Shown here: piece after piece, positions 1-10,090 of the stretch
How positions within the stretch are numbered: position 1 is the first letter of the stretch
How the letters are laid out: the number at the start of each line of letters is the position of its first letter
Source: Hippasteria phrygiana
Lineage: Eukaryota > Echinodermata > Asteroidea > Valvatida > Goniasteridae
Length of the DNA stretch: 64,000 bases
Assembly (NCBI GenBank): GCA_037893225.1
Contig: JAZGUH010000075.1
Coordinates: 1-64,000, forward strand
Direction: 5' to 3'
The notes under the pieces: generated by a model
Seen by the model: only the letters and a program-made list of their open reading frames with translations
Database searches by the model: none
What the model was told of the DNA's origin: nothing
Position numbers and translations under genes: made by a program

Positions 1-538
1 TTTTATTTAATTTTTATATATTATTTTTATTTTAATATATATATTTTTATTATTTTTAATTATTATTTTTAATTATATTTTAATTTTTTATTAAAATAAT
101 TTTTTATTTAATTTTTTATGTTTATTTATATATTATATATTTTTTTAATTTTTTTTATTTTATATATTTATTTAATATTATATTTTATATTGATATTTTT
201 TATATTATTTTTGTTATATTTTTATTGTTATATGATTTATATTTATGTATTATTTTTTATATATATTTTTTAATATTGTTTTAGTTTTATTGTAATATTT
301 TTTATATTTTATTATTATATATTTTTTTTATTTTTTTTAATTTATATTATTTTTTTTTAGTAATATATTTATTATTATTTATTTAATATAATATTATTAA
401 TTTTTTATATATTTATTATTTTTTAATTTGTTATTATTATTTATATGTTATATTTTTTTATATTTTTTTTTTTATTATTTATTTTTTTTTGTTATAATTT
501 ATATATAATTTATTTTATATTTATTATTATTATTTGTA
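1..538. repeat. AT-only low-complexity tract without C
   Basis: The first 538 bases contain no C on the + strand and only about 14 G, by direct reading of the lines; the rest is T-rich runs such as TTTTTA and TATATA. T clearly outnumbers A, so the tract is strand-asymmetric. The short T-rich open frame near 445-705 is a composition artefact. The tract ends abruptly: normal mixed sequence begins around 600. It may continue leftwards outside the window. Confidence 0.9.
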
Positions 539-811
539 CTGTACCTAAATATCTGAATATATTATTATATCTTACTTATGTTTCTTTATATTTATTTTTT
601 ACTTATTTAATTTTACTTACCAAATCTCGACATTTTAAAAACTGTTGTTTGAAATTCGTTTTTTTTCTCAAATACTACTATGTCCATACAATATGTATGT
701 TATGAAAAATTACCCTCCATTATTTTAAGCAAGTTAATACTGCTTAAAATGGCACTATATTTAAATGAATTAATAATAGCTTGTTAAGCAAGATTCACAG
801 TGCGTTAGCCC

Positions 812-882
812 GAACATTTCACATGTAAACAAGACACACTTTTTTGGTGTCCTTTTAACACGGGAAATTTGTGAAATGTTTC
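812..882. repeat. Short imperfect inverted repeat
   Basis: The left arm at 812-837 (starting GAACATTTCACATGT) pairs with the right arm at 847-882, which ends GTGAAATGTTTC. The loop is about 10 bases. It resembles the inverted repeat at 1017-1239 in its GTGTCC-type inner segment and may be a remnant of the same MITE family. Confidence 0.6.
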
Positions 883-1016
883 TGAGAAATAAAAAGATAA
901 TTGGGTTCACTGGCAAATCCAGATCTATCACCATTAATTACATGTCCCACTTGATAAGTGCGAAATCATAACAAAGATTGCATGCTTGAACATATCTATT
1001 TTTTGGGCCATTTACT

Positions 1017-1239
1017 AGGTTTCACGTGTAAATGGGACACCAAATGGTGTCCCCATACGCAATTATGCACCGTGGTTGGTATTGTTTTTAGTGTAATCAA
1101 GTTATTTTCACAATAAACCTTGATGTGTTATCCTGGGTAAGACAACAAATACATTCTAAAATACACATACCACATTGAGCATGAATTATCACAAAAATAA
1201 GCAGAAAACTAATTTGGTGTCCCCTTTACACGTGAAACC
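1017..1239. mobile_element. MITE-like inverted repeat
   Basis: The left arm 1017-1046 begins AGGTTTCACGTGTAAA, and the right arm 1211-1239 ends TTTACACGTGAAACC. The arms are about 29 bp and almost perfectly complementary; the interior is about 165 bp and non-coding. No clean target duplication was identified, so the superfamily is left open. Confidence 0.6.
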
Positions 1240-2836
1240 GTGAATGGGTTTTGAACATGATATTATGGCATATCTGGAGAAAAAAATGTCTGATTTTGGC
1301 TACAATTAATGAGGAATGTCAATATCTTTAAGTTATAGTGAAAAGTATTAATGAATCCCCTCTGAATGAATTTGTCCATTTGGGTCAAAATGTCGCAAGT
1401 TAGTACCCTAATTTATGGAATAACCCATACACACTTCACTCAAATCTAAGTGCGCCAAAACAAATTTCACAGTTCGCATGTAATAATATGATCACAGATG
1501 AACAATGGGATAGAAATATTTCATCAGAAATAATCCTCAGGTCTGGTTTGGAGAATGAGTTTGATTCAATGCATGCTCAGTATAGACCATTTGGGATTTC
1601 TCTATAGGGCCTCTTTACCTTGCTTCATAATTCGCGTGTAACAGTATGATCCATAATTATCAGGTTTCATAACTGTTGATCAGAATATAATTTTAGTCAT
1701 TAGATTGGCTGAAACAAAGACAACCTGTCGATTAGATTCAATTCGATGATTTCATTTAATGCAAATCTGATTTTTTTTGTTTTACTTTCTCAGCCAGATA
1801 AGCAAAGTCTTGTATGAGATGTTGCCTTGAGATACGTTAAAGTTGTTGATTTCATAACTACCGTAATATTCAAGGATGAATCAAGTGGAAATTATGTTTT
1901 AATAGAAAACAAATAGATATAAATAGCTGGAACCATTGAGGTAAACATTATCCCCGGACTAGTTTTACCGTACACAAAACAATTTGATGGGGCATTGGCA
2001 AATATATTGAATATAGGAAAACAAAGACAAATATGTTTGCGAAACTGAACATAACATTAAACGCGAGATATGTCATTCATTAAATGGCAAAGATGCGATT
2101 AAGGTATAGTCACGTCAAATCACATACAAAGGTTAGTAAAACCATTCGTGTATGATACCGGGCAAAACACGCACTCGCGTTTCTAAGGTTGTCCAAATAC
2201 GTCATTGACGGAAGACGGAAATCGAGAAGTCCGTTGTTTCTTCTGAAAGAGATTTAAGCTTGTCAACTGGATGTATTCCTTCAAGTTGGGTTTTAACAGG
2301 AAATATCATTTCTAAATGTTGTCTTTGTGGCGAGTATTCTATTGCTGTTACAAAAGTGGAAATACGTTTGTGTGGAGTCTACTTTAAACAAAAGTAATCG
2401 GATTACTATGATTACAAAATAACACCTGACAGTAAGAAATGCCAAAAAATATATCGAATTTCAAGATCTAAAATATAGAAATGGATGGAGAGCGGGAAAG
2501 CGCTTAGTATCCGTGGGCATTTGGCCTCTGGAAGCGCATACAGTATTTGACAATTACCTGACTACAATAACATCTCGCGCTTGGCTTTGATTTCACGTGA
2601 TTGTACAAACGAGAACGTCTTGTAACAAGATATAAACAATCGACATGAAACACACGAACTGTCCTCACGGGGGACAATCGGCGAAGCAATTACCGCATCC
2701 CATGATCACAACTAAGACTGAATTGCGAGAGAAGACTCGGGCAAACAGACTATAGGGAATAGTCACCTTGTTTTGTTTTGTCATAAAAGTTTAATAGTGT
2801 TTTAATTGGGTAGACAGAAAAAAATCTACGGTTCTT

Positions 2837-2953
2837 GTGTGAAGATGAAATTTGCGTCGGGGATGATGAAAGTTGGAAGGCATATTTTTGTCCTTTCCCG
2901 ACGTAGTGTATGGATTTCCATCGTCCTCGACGGACGCAAATTCATCTTCACAC
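2837..2953. repeat. Inverted repeat, 24-26 bp arms
   Basis: The left arm 2837-2860 (GTGTGAAGATGAAATTTGCG) is complementary to the right arm 2928-2953 apart from small indels. The loop of about 70 bp lies just upstream of a long poly-G tract. It is probably part of a small fold-back element whose other limits are unclear. Confidence 0.6.
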
Positions 2954-2988
2954 TGACTCGACAGGCCTGTGGCCAGCTCCGGGCATCA

Positions 2989-3121
2989 GGGGGGGGGGGG
3001 GGGGGGGGGGGGGTTGCACATACAGTGTTAGCTGGGAGGCCACATCACAAGAAAAGACACAACTATATATAATTTGGATGCTTTCGGTTTTTGCCAATGG
3101 GGGGGGGGGGGGGGGGGGGGG
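2989..3121. repeat. Two poly-G tracts (25 and 23 nt)
   Basis: Uninterrupted G runs occupy 2989-3013 and 3099-3121, separated by about 85 bp. They are the first two of about fourteen G/C homopolymers of 12-30 nt in the window. The poly-glycine frames crossing them are artefacts. Confidence 0.9.
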
Positions 3122-3149
3122 AATTGGTTGCCAGGGACCTTGCCCCCAC

Positions 3150-3250
3150 CCCCACAGCGACGACTACACTAGTAAGCATGAGTTCAAGTCCCGGCCGAGT
3201 AAGCCTGTAAATTTTTTTTTTCACACAGGCTCTCGGGAAAGGGCAAAAAT
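3150..3250 (+). mobile_element. tRNA-derived SINE fragment, CTAGTAAGC family
   Basis: The segment CACTAGTAAGCATGAGTTCA is followed by a box-B-like GAGTTCAAGTCCC, then CCGAGTAAGCCTGT, a T run, and CACACAGGCTCTCGGGAAAG. The same order occurs at 15,181-15,275, where box B is the better-preserved GGGTTCGAATCCC, so the two are copies of one SINE family. The 5' tRNA half here is degraded, and a poly-G run lies immediately upstream. Confidence 0.65.
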
Positions 3251-3730
3251 ATGTCTTCTCATTTTCGGTTCTCATGAGAAAAAAAACCAACTTACAGAGG
3301 CGGCTCATAACGCAACAATATTATGGTCACTCGAGATGTTAGCATTAATACAGAGTATAGAGAGAAAAGAAATACGGGGAGAAACGAATCTCTACATTGT
3401 TTTGAAGAATAACAGATTATTTTGAGGGAGGAAACCGAATCGGGCAGGTCAAAACATGAAAGTTGGGGGACAGATGAATTGCCTGATAAGAAATATTTTC
3501 CTCTCGAAATGCATTGTTTTATTACTGGTAATAAAAAAAAAGCGTTTAAAATCATGTCTGTGGCTTTGTGTGCTTCTTTTTCTTTACTACGGAGCCCCTA
3601 AAGGGACAGGCATGACGTTGGTTTTATGATACTCGGATATGCAACATACATATCATCACTGACCCGTGCGACAAAAAAGAGAAAGAAAAAAAGCAAACAT
3701 GGGGAGGCTTAATGTGTTAAGCCCCGACCA

Positions 3731-3751
3731 CCCCCCCCCCCCCCCGCCCCC
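3731..3751. repeat. Poly-C tract
   Basis: 15 C, one G, then 5 C. Downstream, AGCGCGCCACTGC resembles the CGCCACTG ends common in hAT-type MITEs, but no partner terminus was found. Confidence 0.85.
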
Positions 3752-4062
3752 AGCACTTTTAGCGCGCCACTGCACATTGCTGCAGGTGCGGCCTTCTCGG
3801 AAAAACAGTCCTAGACAGTCAACTGAAAAAAAGGATAAGGCCCTTTAAGTTTTCATTTACAATTTTCATTTCTTCATTTGAAAATTGAAAATAAAATTTC
3901 GAATTTTCTTAAATAAATGTGAAGCATATTTATTTGTACTATTTTCCGTAAAATTTCCACTTTAAACAGCAGGAAAATTATGTCCCCGCTTCCTTTTTTA
4001 TCTGTAAAAAATCCCTGTCTACCTCTTAGCTTGGATATATCAGGTGCCCGTTTTCACGTTTA

Positions 4063-4077
4063 CCCCCCCCCCCCCCC
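4063..4077. repeat. Poly-C tract, 15 nt
   Basis: An uninterrupted run of 15 C. It is followed by GACCTTGCTACGCCTATG, again resembling a degraded transposon terminus. No other structure is visible between it and the satellite at 4216. Confidence 0.85.
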
Positions 4078-4215
4078 AATAAAAATGACCTTGCTACGCC
4101 TATGCTTTGTAGTATTGACAGGGGTTCATTGATATTGGCCGCGACGTACACGGACCAGACACATCTTGAGGAATTTTATGTCATTTGTCGAAAGGCCTTC
4201 CATACTTACATTTAT

Positions 4216-4906
4216 TTCGAGGGAACGAAATAACTATTTCGAGGTAACGAAATAATTATTTCGAGGTAACGAAATAATATTTCGAGGGAACGAAATAATA
4301 TTTCGAGGGAACATAATAATATTTCGAGGGAACGAAATAATATTTCGAGGGAACAAAAGGATTTCGAGGGAACGAAATAATATTTCGAGGGAATGAAATG
4401 ATTTCGAGGGAACGAAATATTATTTCGAGGTAACGAAATACTATTTCGAGGGAACGAAGTATTTTTTCAAGGGAACGAAATAATATTTCGAGGGAACGAA
4501 ATAATATTTCGAGGGAACGAAATGATTTCGAGGGAACGAAATAATATTTCGATGGAACGAAATAGAAAAGAAAATTCATCATGCCTGTCCCTCAACGAAA
4601 TAATATTTCGAGGGAACGAAATACTATTTCGAGGGAACGAAATAATATTTCGAGGTAAGGAAATAATATTTCGAGGGAAGGAAATAATATTTCGAGGGAA
4701 GGAAATAATATTTCGAGGTAACGAAATAATATTTCGAGGGAACAAAATAATATTTCGAGGGAACGAAATAATATTTCGAGGGAACGAAATATTATTTCGA
4801 GGTAACGAAATAATATTTCGAGGGAACGAAATAAGATTTCGAGGGAACGAAATATTATTTCGAGTGAACAAAATAAAAAGAAAATTCATTATGCCTGTCT
4901 CTTTAG
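4216..4906. repeat. Satellite of ~21-bp self-complementary units in two blocks
   Basis: The unit is close to ATTTCGAGGGAACGAAATAAT, with about 18-22 bp spacing and point variants (GGTAAC, GGGAAG). Each unit is an imperfect palindrome, because ATTTCG and CGAAAT flank a 6-bp GAGGGAA-like core. The array is two higher-order blocks: one ends near 4563-4594 and one near 4875-4906. Both end in the same non-repeat sequence (GAAAATTCAT, then ATGCCTGTC). The 100-195 aa frames on both strands through this region are tandem-repeat artefacts. Confidence 0.9.
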
Positions 4907-5667
4907 GGCTCCGTACCTTTCCCCCCTTTCCGCAAAAAAAAAGAGCTGTGGCACAAGTCCACCTTTGCTCCCTTGGCTTTAACGACAATACTAATTCAAA
5001 TCGGAAATACAATGCCGGCATGCACAGAAATAGGAAAAAAACAATCACCAAAGAAACCTTTGCAAAGAAAGTACGCAGTTACATTGAGAATACAAGTACA
5101 GTTCATTAACAAATCTTGTTTCCAAAACTCGGGTGGGAAATTAAGTGAAAAGTTAAAATTCCCAATTTGGTTACAATTTCAACGTACACTTGCGCTCAAA
5201 ATACAATCATGCTAAAGTAAGTTGCTCTTGTTCGAACTACTGCGCATGCGCTAGGGAATCGTATTTCTGCGCAGCACAAAATTGGGCAAACTTTTGGGCA
5301 GCGGCGATGTCGCAGGGAAGATTCGTGTGACTTTATAGGAAATGATATAAATTAAATTCAGATAGAACATTGTTATGGATAAAAGGATCCCTGTCAGGTT
5401 CCGAGCTTGTCATTAATCAACACACACATGATCTAATACACTGAAATCACTCACTGTGTAAATCCCATTGGACTGGTTGAAAACACATCCTGTTATAATT
5501 TGTGCATTTTTGGTTTACATGAACAGATTTCTATGACATTTTCACTGATTATAGACAATTAAACTACGCCATCCAGATGAAGTTATGGTGTTTGGTATTT
5601 TTTAAAACTTTAATATCTGCTTGCACATCCCGGGATACCCGGAATGCCATGACCTAGAATGACATAG
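4907..5667. other. No gene seen
   Basis: Mixed sequence between the satellite and the SINE. The short frames here extend out of the satellite. Nothing with domain-like composition or splice structure was recognised. Confidence 0.5.
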
Positions 5668-5880
5668 AATGCCATGGCCTAGTGGTTACGGTGTTCGACT
5701 CATGTACGACGGTGCATGGGTTCGAACCCGACAAGAACATGGTGTTTGTGCCCTTGGAAAAGAAATTTCAATTTCCTCTCTCCACCCAGGAGTATAAATG
5801 GGTACCTAAGAGGGTTGAGGCCAATTGAGCGCTGATATTTAGCGCTGTCATTTACCGTACCATTCAGAGTCCGCAGGACT
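5668..5880 (+). mobile_element. tRNA-derived SINE
   Basis: The tRNA-like head contains box A (TGGCCTAGTGGTTACGG) and a good box B (GGTTCGAACCC near 5719). The tRNA-unrelated body follows: CCCTTGGAAAAG, CACCCAGGAGTATAAATGGG, then an AGCGCTGATATTTAGCGCTG hairpin. The 'CCTTGG...CACCCAGGAGTATAAATGGGTACC' body is typical of SINEs in marine animals, and the element at 51.65-51.93 kb has a related body. It directly abuts the LINE fragment at 5883, so the two may have inserted together or the SINE may have landed at the truncation point. Confidence 0.8.
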
Positions 5881-5882
5881 CC

Positions 5883-6640
5883 TTGGCACTTCAAGCTGAC
5901 CTGACTAGCCTGATCTCATGGAGTAGGATTAATAGTATGATGTTAAATGTCCGAAAGAGTAAAATCATGCATATTACTCGCAGCAGATCCCCTATTAACT
6001 GCACTTACTTGATCGATCAGGAAGCTTTTGAAGTTGTCAAACAGTACAAATATCTTGGTGTAACAATCTCATATGATATATCATGGGGACTTTATATTTC
6101 AAATGTCGTTGCCAGAGCTTCCAGAATTTCTGGATTCATTCGACGGATACTGTTCGTTCCAAAGATTCCGTTTTGTTGATCTTGCTTTATAAATCCCTCT
6201 GTTGACCTATTCTTGAATACGCCAACCCTGCCTGGTTTCCTTTTCAAGCTAATCATATTAATGCTTTAGAAAATGTGCAAAGGAGATTTACTAAGGCCTG
6301 TTTTAATTATAGTAGTATTTTTAGCTACTCTGAACGTTTGGAATTCTTTAAAACTCCCTACCATTGCCAACCGTCATAAATATCAACTTCTCTGCATTGC
6401 CTTCACAAACGGTATGACTAATAGATAACTATCTCCTTCGTGAAATTGATACAAGGCATCTCGAAGACTTTAGATTCAAAATTCCCGTTGCTAGAACTAA
6501 CTCCTTCAAAATTTCTGTTTATAATAATTTTGCATATGTGTGGAATAGTTTGCCGATTGACGTTAGAGATCAAGCAATCAACTCAACCAACTATAAAATG
6601 GTTATTCATCGCTACTGGTTATCCATTCTGGAATAGTAAC
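5883..6640 (+). pseudogene. LINE reverse transcriptase C-terminal fragment (CR1/L2/Jockey-like)
   Basis: Frames on the + strand read as the end of a non-LTR retrotransposon polymerase. LQADLTSLISWS and LNVRKSKIMHI match the connection after the RT palm, YKYLGVTIS is the classic thumb-region motif, and ILEYANPAWF with ENVQRRF follows near 6210-6290. AYVWNSLPIDVR near 6540 is the usual C-terminal WNSLP motif. The frame shifts at about 6175 and again later, and stops interrupt it, so it is dead. The endonuclease and catalytic RT motifs (FADD) are absent: the copy is 5'-truncated, as expected for target-primed reverse transcription. The clade assignment is by memory of motifs only. Confidence 0.85.
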
Positions 6641-7010
6641 TTTACCTTTTTATAATGGGGTTTTGGGTTTTATCTATGTAATTTTAATCTTTGTGTTTGT
6701 TTTATTTTTTTTTATATTTTGAATTATATTTAACATTTTTTCTGGGGCGCCCTCTTCCCGCGAAAGCTTCATTTTACCTTTGTGTGGTTTTCATATTGTC
6801 CTTTATTAATATCTTCATTGTCTATTTGTGTATATTGTTATATATGTACTATGTATTAAAAAAACATTTGTGCTGTAACTTTTGTATTTTGAATGTTGTC
6901 CGGAGATCCCTTTAAACAGTGATTTGTTTCGCTTCTTTTATCTTGTTTGCCCGATTATAAGTAAATAAATAAATAAATAATTATAAATACATAAATAAAT
7001 AAATAAATAT
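6641..7010 (+). mobile_element. LINE 3' UTR and (TAAA)n tail
   Basis: T-rich sequence after the last RT frame ends in AAGTAAATAAATAAATAA repeats (about 6958-7008). A simple-repeat 3' terminus is characteristic of CR1/L2-type LINEs. The 70-aa frame at 6691-6915 has no coding character. Confidence 0.6.
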
Positions 7011-7115
7011 CGGCTGCCGCGTGGTCCAGGGCCTGATGAACCGGGTAATAATTGTCAAACGCTTTGAGATACGATGGAAACCGCTATATAAGCATTATAA
7101 TTATTATAATTACCC
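7011..7115 (+). mobile_element. SINE 3' tail fragment
   Basis: The order CGCTTTGAGATACG, GGAAACCGCTATATAAGC, then an ATTATA-rich end is the common 3' tail of L2-mobilised SINEs. A weak tRNA-like start (GCTGCCGCGTGGTCCAG) precedes it. It follows the LINE tail directly, so it is probably a separate insertion into the simple repeat. Confidence 0.6.
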
Positions 7116-9019
7116 TGTATAAAACATGCCACTGACCACATGGTCACAGACTCATCCAGACAAAAAAAACACTACTCATGCCATTTTATCCGTGTGGGGG
7201 TTCGACAATTATGCGCATAAATGTTCATCAATCCCGTCTCCAATCAAAAGGCCACTCCATAACAAATCGATGACAAATATCCGGATATAATAGAGATATC
7301 GCATTCCCCGTTTAGCTAAAGTCCCAAAGTTAATATGCCTGCATCTTCAAGCACCAAACATTGATTTCACTCAAAGACGGCTGGTGTCTCTCTTGTTTCC
7401 TTCATACAAGTACTAGTGCGCGCCACTCACACACTGTGGTTTCCTGAGATACAGAAAAACACGGCCGGCCGGGTGGACATTTTAATCAACACTACCAGTT
7501 CCGTCTTTCACTCATTCCTTCATTTCTTTTCCTTGTTCATTTTTTTTCAGGGACTATTTCGTTCACGCTTGCTTTATCAACGAGGAACCTTCTTAAAATG
7601 CTTGTGGTCGCTTCAATCTATGTAAAAGTTGACAAGGCATTTCTCGAATCTTTCAAACGTTTTGGGGGATATTGGAAAATAACTGATGTATAGACGTCGA
7701 GCGAGAAACGCACGGTTTAGCCGGTTAACCTCGCTTAGGGCCTGGCCCACTTAGTCCATTCATGTCTCAGAGAACGCAGAAGTAATTAACCGTCCTGATT
7801 CGGAAAATCGGTCACTCCACTATCTGTCTACATTCCACCCCAAAACACATCCGTCACCCCACTTTCTAAACCAGATTTGCAATTCTAAGACGGAATAAGT
7901 AACCCCCTTTACATTGTGTGTGTCTTCGTTGTAAAATGCGAGATCGAAATTATGCGGGTGTTTTTGAACTGGACTCAGTCAGTTAACCCGATATGGAGCG
8001 GTGACAAAACATCGAGATTCATGTGGTCGAGCCAAGAACATGGTAGCGCATACAAATTGAACGCTAGAATATTTTCACGGACTTTCAACTCAGCAGTGAC
8101 GCGTCCACGATGCAGTGCAGTTTATTCCCGACCTCAGGTGATTGCATATATCCATACCACTCGGGGCCGAGTGTAATTGCTGGTGCGTCGAATTAATTTC
8201 AAATTCCTCGGGGGTTACTAAATCTCTTTTACCATCCCCCCCACCCCCGGAACTTCGGTTGACAGAATACAAAAACATGTCCTATGAGGTACCTTAAGTT
8301 CAGACTCCATTGGCCTATCTAGAATTCATTAAGATTATAATTACTAATTCAGGCATAAATCGATACACTGGAAGCGTTCCGTGGAAACCCATGGGTCTTC
8401 CATGCCATGACATTTGCCAAGAACAAAGTTTACCGCGTGATACAACAGTTTGCCGGTGAATCACAACACTATAACGAAATTAATGTCATCCAATTTTGCT
8501 CATGATGTGTTAGGGACCATTAGCGAGTCGCTAATCCACACGTACCTGGGAAGTGGGCAGCGGGCGCAAGCTTCCATCTACGCTTCACAGTCCTGACGAT
8601 GCTAGAAGTGACTTGTCGTTTTCTTCCATCATGTCTGTATCTATTTGCGTTCATCTGGGCAAGCAGCACGTGTTAGCCTGGCCGTAAGAAATCCCATAGG
8701 TGTCCAAAACAAACGCGGGCTTGGGCCGAGTCCAAGAGAGAAATAATTCCTCTCGCGGTGTTATAAATCGGTCATCCCCCGCACAGTAAAAGAAAAAAAT
8801 GCTTCAAACGAAGAACAGAAATACAACAGATGTTTCCCAAGGCTTTCTAATATACCGTGAAATCATACAGAAGATAGCCGTCTATAAATCCTGATGGACG
8901 AAAATAGGAGAGGCTCTTCATTTGACTCTATACAAAACTATAGACAGTTAAACCATGGTACATGGGACACTTGAGATGCGAAATTTTCTTATCTGTATTT
9001 TCCATTTCCCAGATTTTAA
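7116..9019. other. No gene seen
   Basis: Mixed sequence without recognisable coding motifs. Frames at 7416-7625, 7916-8176 and 8090-8278 are short, lack conserved motifs and partly overlap antisense to each other. No inverted repeat longer than about 15 bp was noticed. Confidence 0.5.
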
Positions 9020-9360
9020 GTGTTGCACATTAAAGCTGCATGTCCGGGCTCTGACTGAAAATTTCAATTCAATGGATTCCCCCTAAAAACTGTCTTTTTG
9101 AACGAACAAATCACTGACATTCTGCAGCCTATTGTCTGCCTTTATAATGCGCCACACGCGAAGACTATGTCCTATACTACGTTAGCACTGTACCAAGGAG
9201 CGTCTGGCTCCTATTCCCAAACTGAAACTTATTAAACTCCGTTACATATCGTAGGTCGATTCTCAAGGAGAATGTCTCATTGGAAAGCTCATAATAATTT
9301 ATCTAATACTAACAATTTAGGAATTCAATATAAATTATTTTTTTCGGGGTGCCACGCCCA
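9020..9360. repeat. Dispersed repeat, partner at 28.8-29.3 kb
   Basis: The order here is ATTAAAGCTGCATGTCCG, CAATTCAATGGATTCCCCC, TCGTAGGTCGATTCTC, AATGTCTCATTGGAAAGCTC, then ACTAACAATTTAGG. The same order, diverged, occurs at 28,790-29,105, and its last half again at 29,225-29,335. This is an old non-coding interspersed repeat of about 340 bp. Its class is unknown; the ATTAAAGCT start would fit an element inserted at TTAA. Confidence 0.7.
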
Positions 9361-9621
9361 CAAAGTACATAATTATATCTTTAAAGTGTTTCTTTGCAGT
9401 ACCGGTTTAACATTTATCAAATTGAAACGATTTGAATTTACCTAATTTGTTCTTGTGTAAATATGTTACAAATGGGTATCAAGCAACATGACCTGTATTA
9501 ATCGGAAATGTACTTAATCGGATATTCGTTCTATTACAAATCTCACTTGGGAGTAGGAAAACATATTCCTGCAATGATTACATTTGCTCGATGGAATCGC
9601 TGACTAGACACACTTTAAAGG

Positions 9622-9791
9622 CAGAGGCGTATCCAGCGGAGGGGTGCAACTTGCACCCCTCTACAACACAACTTTCCCTCCCCGGCTTTTAAATTTATTT
9701 ACAGACCTTGAAAATTGGGATCACCTTTTGAACAAAATTAGCAGATTTGCTCCCCCACCTCCTCCGGACCAAAAATCTGGATACACCACTG
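9622..9791. mobile_element. hAT-like MITE
   Basis: The left terminus CAGAGGCGTATCCAG is complementary to the right terminus CTGGATACACCACTG with two mismatches. CAG(T/A)GGCGTA-type ends are typical of hAT non-autonomous elements in marine animals. No matching 8-bp flanks were seen (TTTAAAGG versus TATGTAGA), so it is old or its edges are misjudged. The interior is C/T-rich and non-coding. Confidence 0.6.
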
Positions 9792-9884
9792 TATGTAGAC
9801 AAGGGAATTTGGACAGGCGATTGTGCTTATCGCGTAGTCTACTGCTTATCTCGCAGTCTAGGTACCACACATATACGGCCTCTG

Positions 9885-10090
9885 CCGGCATATGATGCAC
9901 GATATGGGGCAGAGGGAACCCCCCCCCCCCTTCTTTTGTGTTGGTCATTGTGTTCCCGGAATCTCAGGAATTCTTTTCAGAAGTCTAGGGGGGATGTGTT
10001 AGGTAACAATAGTCTGGAGAGTGTATAGGGTATAGGGACAAAAAGGGGAATACCCCTCTGCCCCATATCGTGCTGGGTATATCTGCCGGT
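9885..10090. repeat. Inverted repeat with perfect 20-bp core; poly-C at 9919-9930
   Basis: GCACGATATGGGGCAGAGGG at 9898-9917 has its exact reverse complement at 10,054-10,073. Weaker complementarity extends outward through CTGCCGG sequences to about 9885 and 10,090. A 12-nt poly-C tract (9919-9930) lies just inside the left arm. The interior is non-coding. Confidence 0.8.

Larger units (their letters stand above)
539..2800. other. No gene seen; small inverted repeats only
   Basis: No coding signal is visible in six frames. The block carries the two short inverted repeats listed separately (812-882 and 1017-1239), which share a theme of ATGTAAAC or GTGTAAAT next to GGTGTCC. The remainder is unremarkable AT-rich sequence. 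Confidence 0.6.

Noticed and set aside
445..705. 86-codon frame at the left edge
   Set aside because: Phe/Tyr/Ile/Leu-only composition produced by the T-rich tract; no domain and no start context.
2806..3425. Glycine-rich frames of 88 and 171 aa
   Set aside because: Openness comes from poly-G runs; the remainder overlaps SINE sequence.
4256..5109. Frames of 108-195 aa on both strands
   Set aside because: They translate the 21-bp satellite; the repeats are open in several frames because the unit lacks stops.
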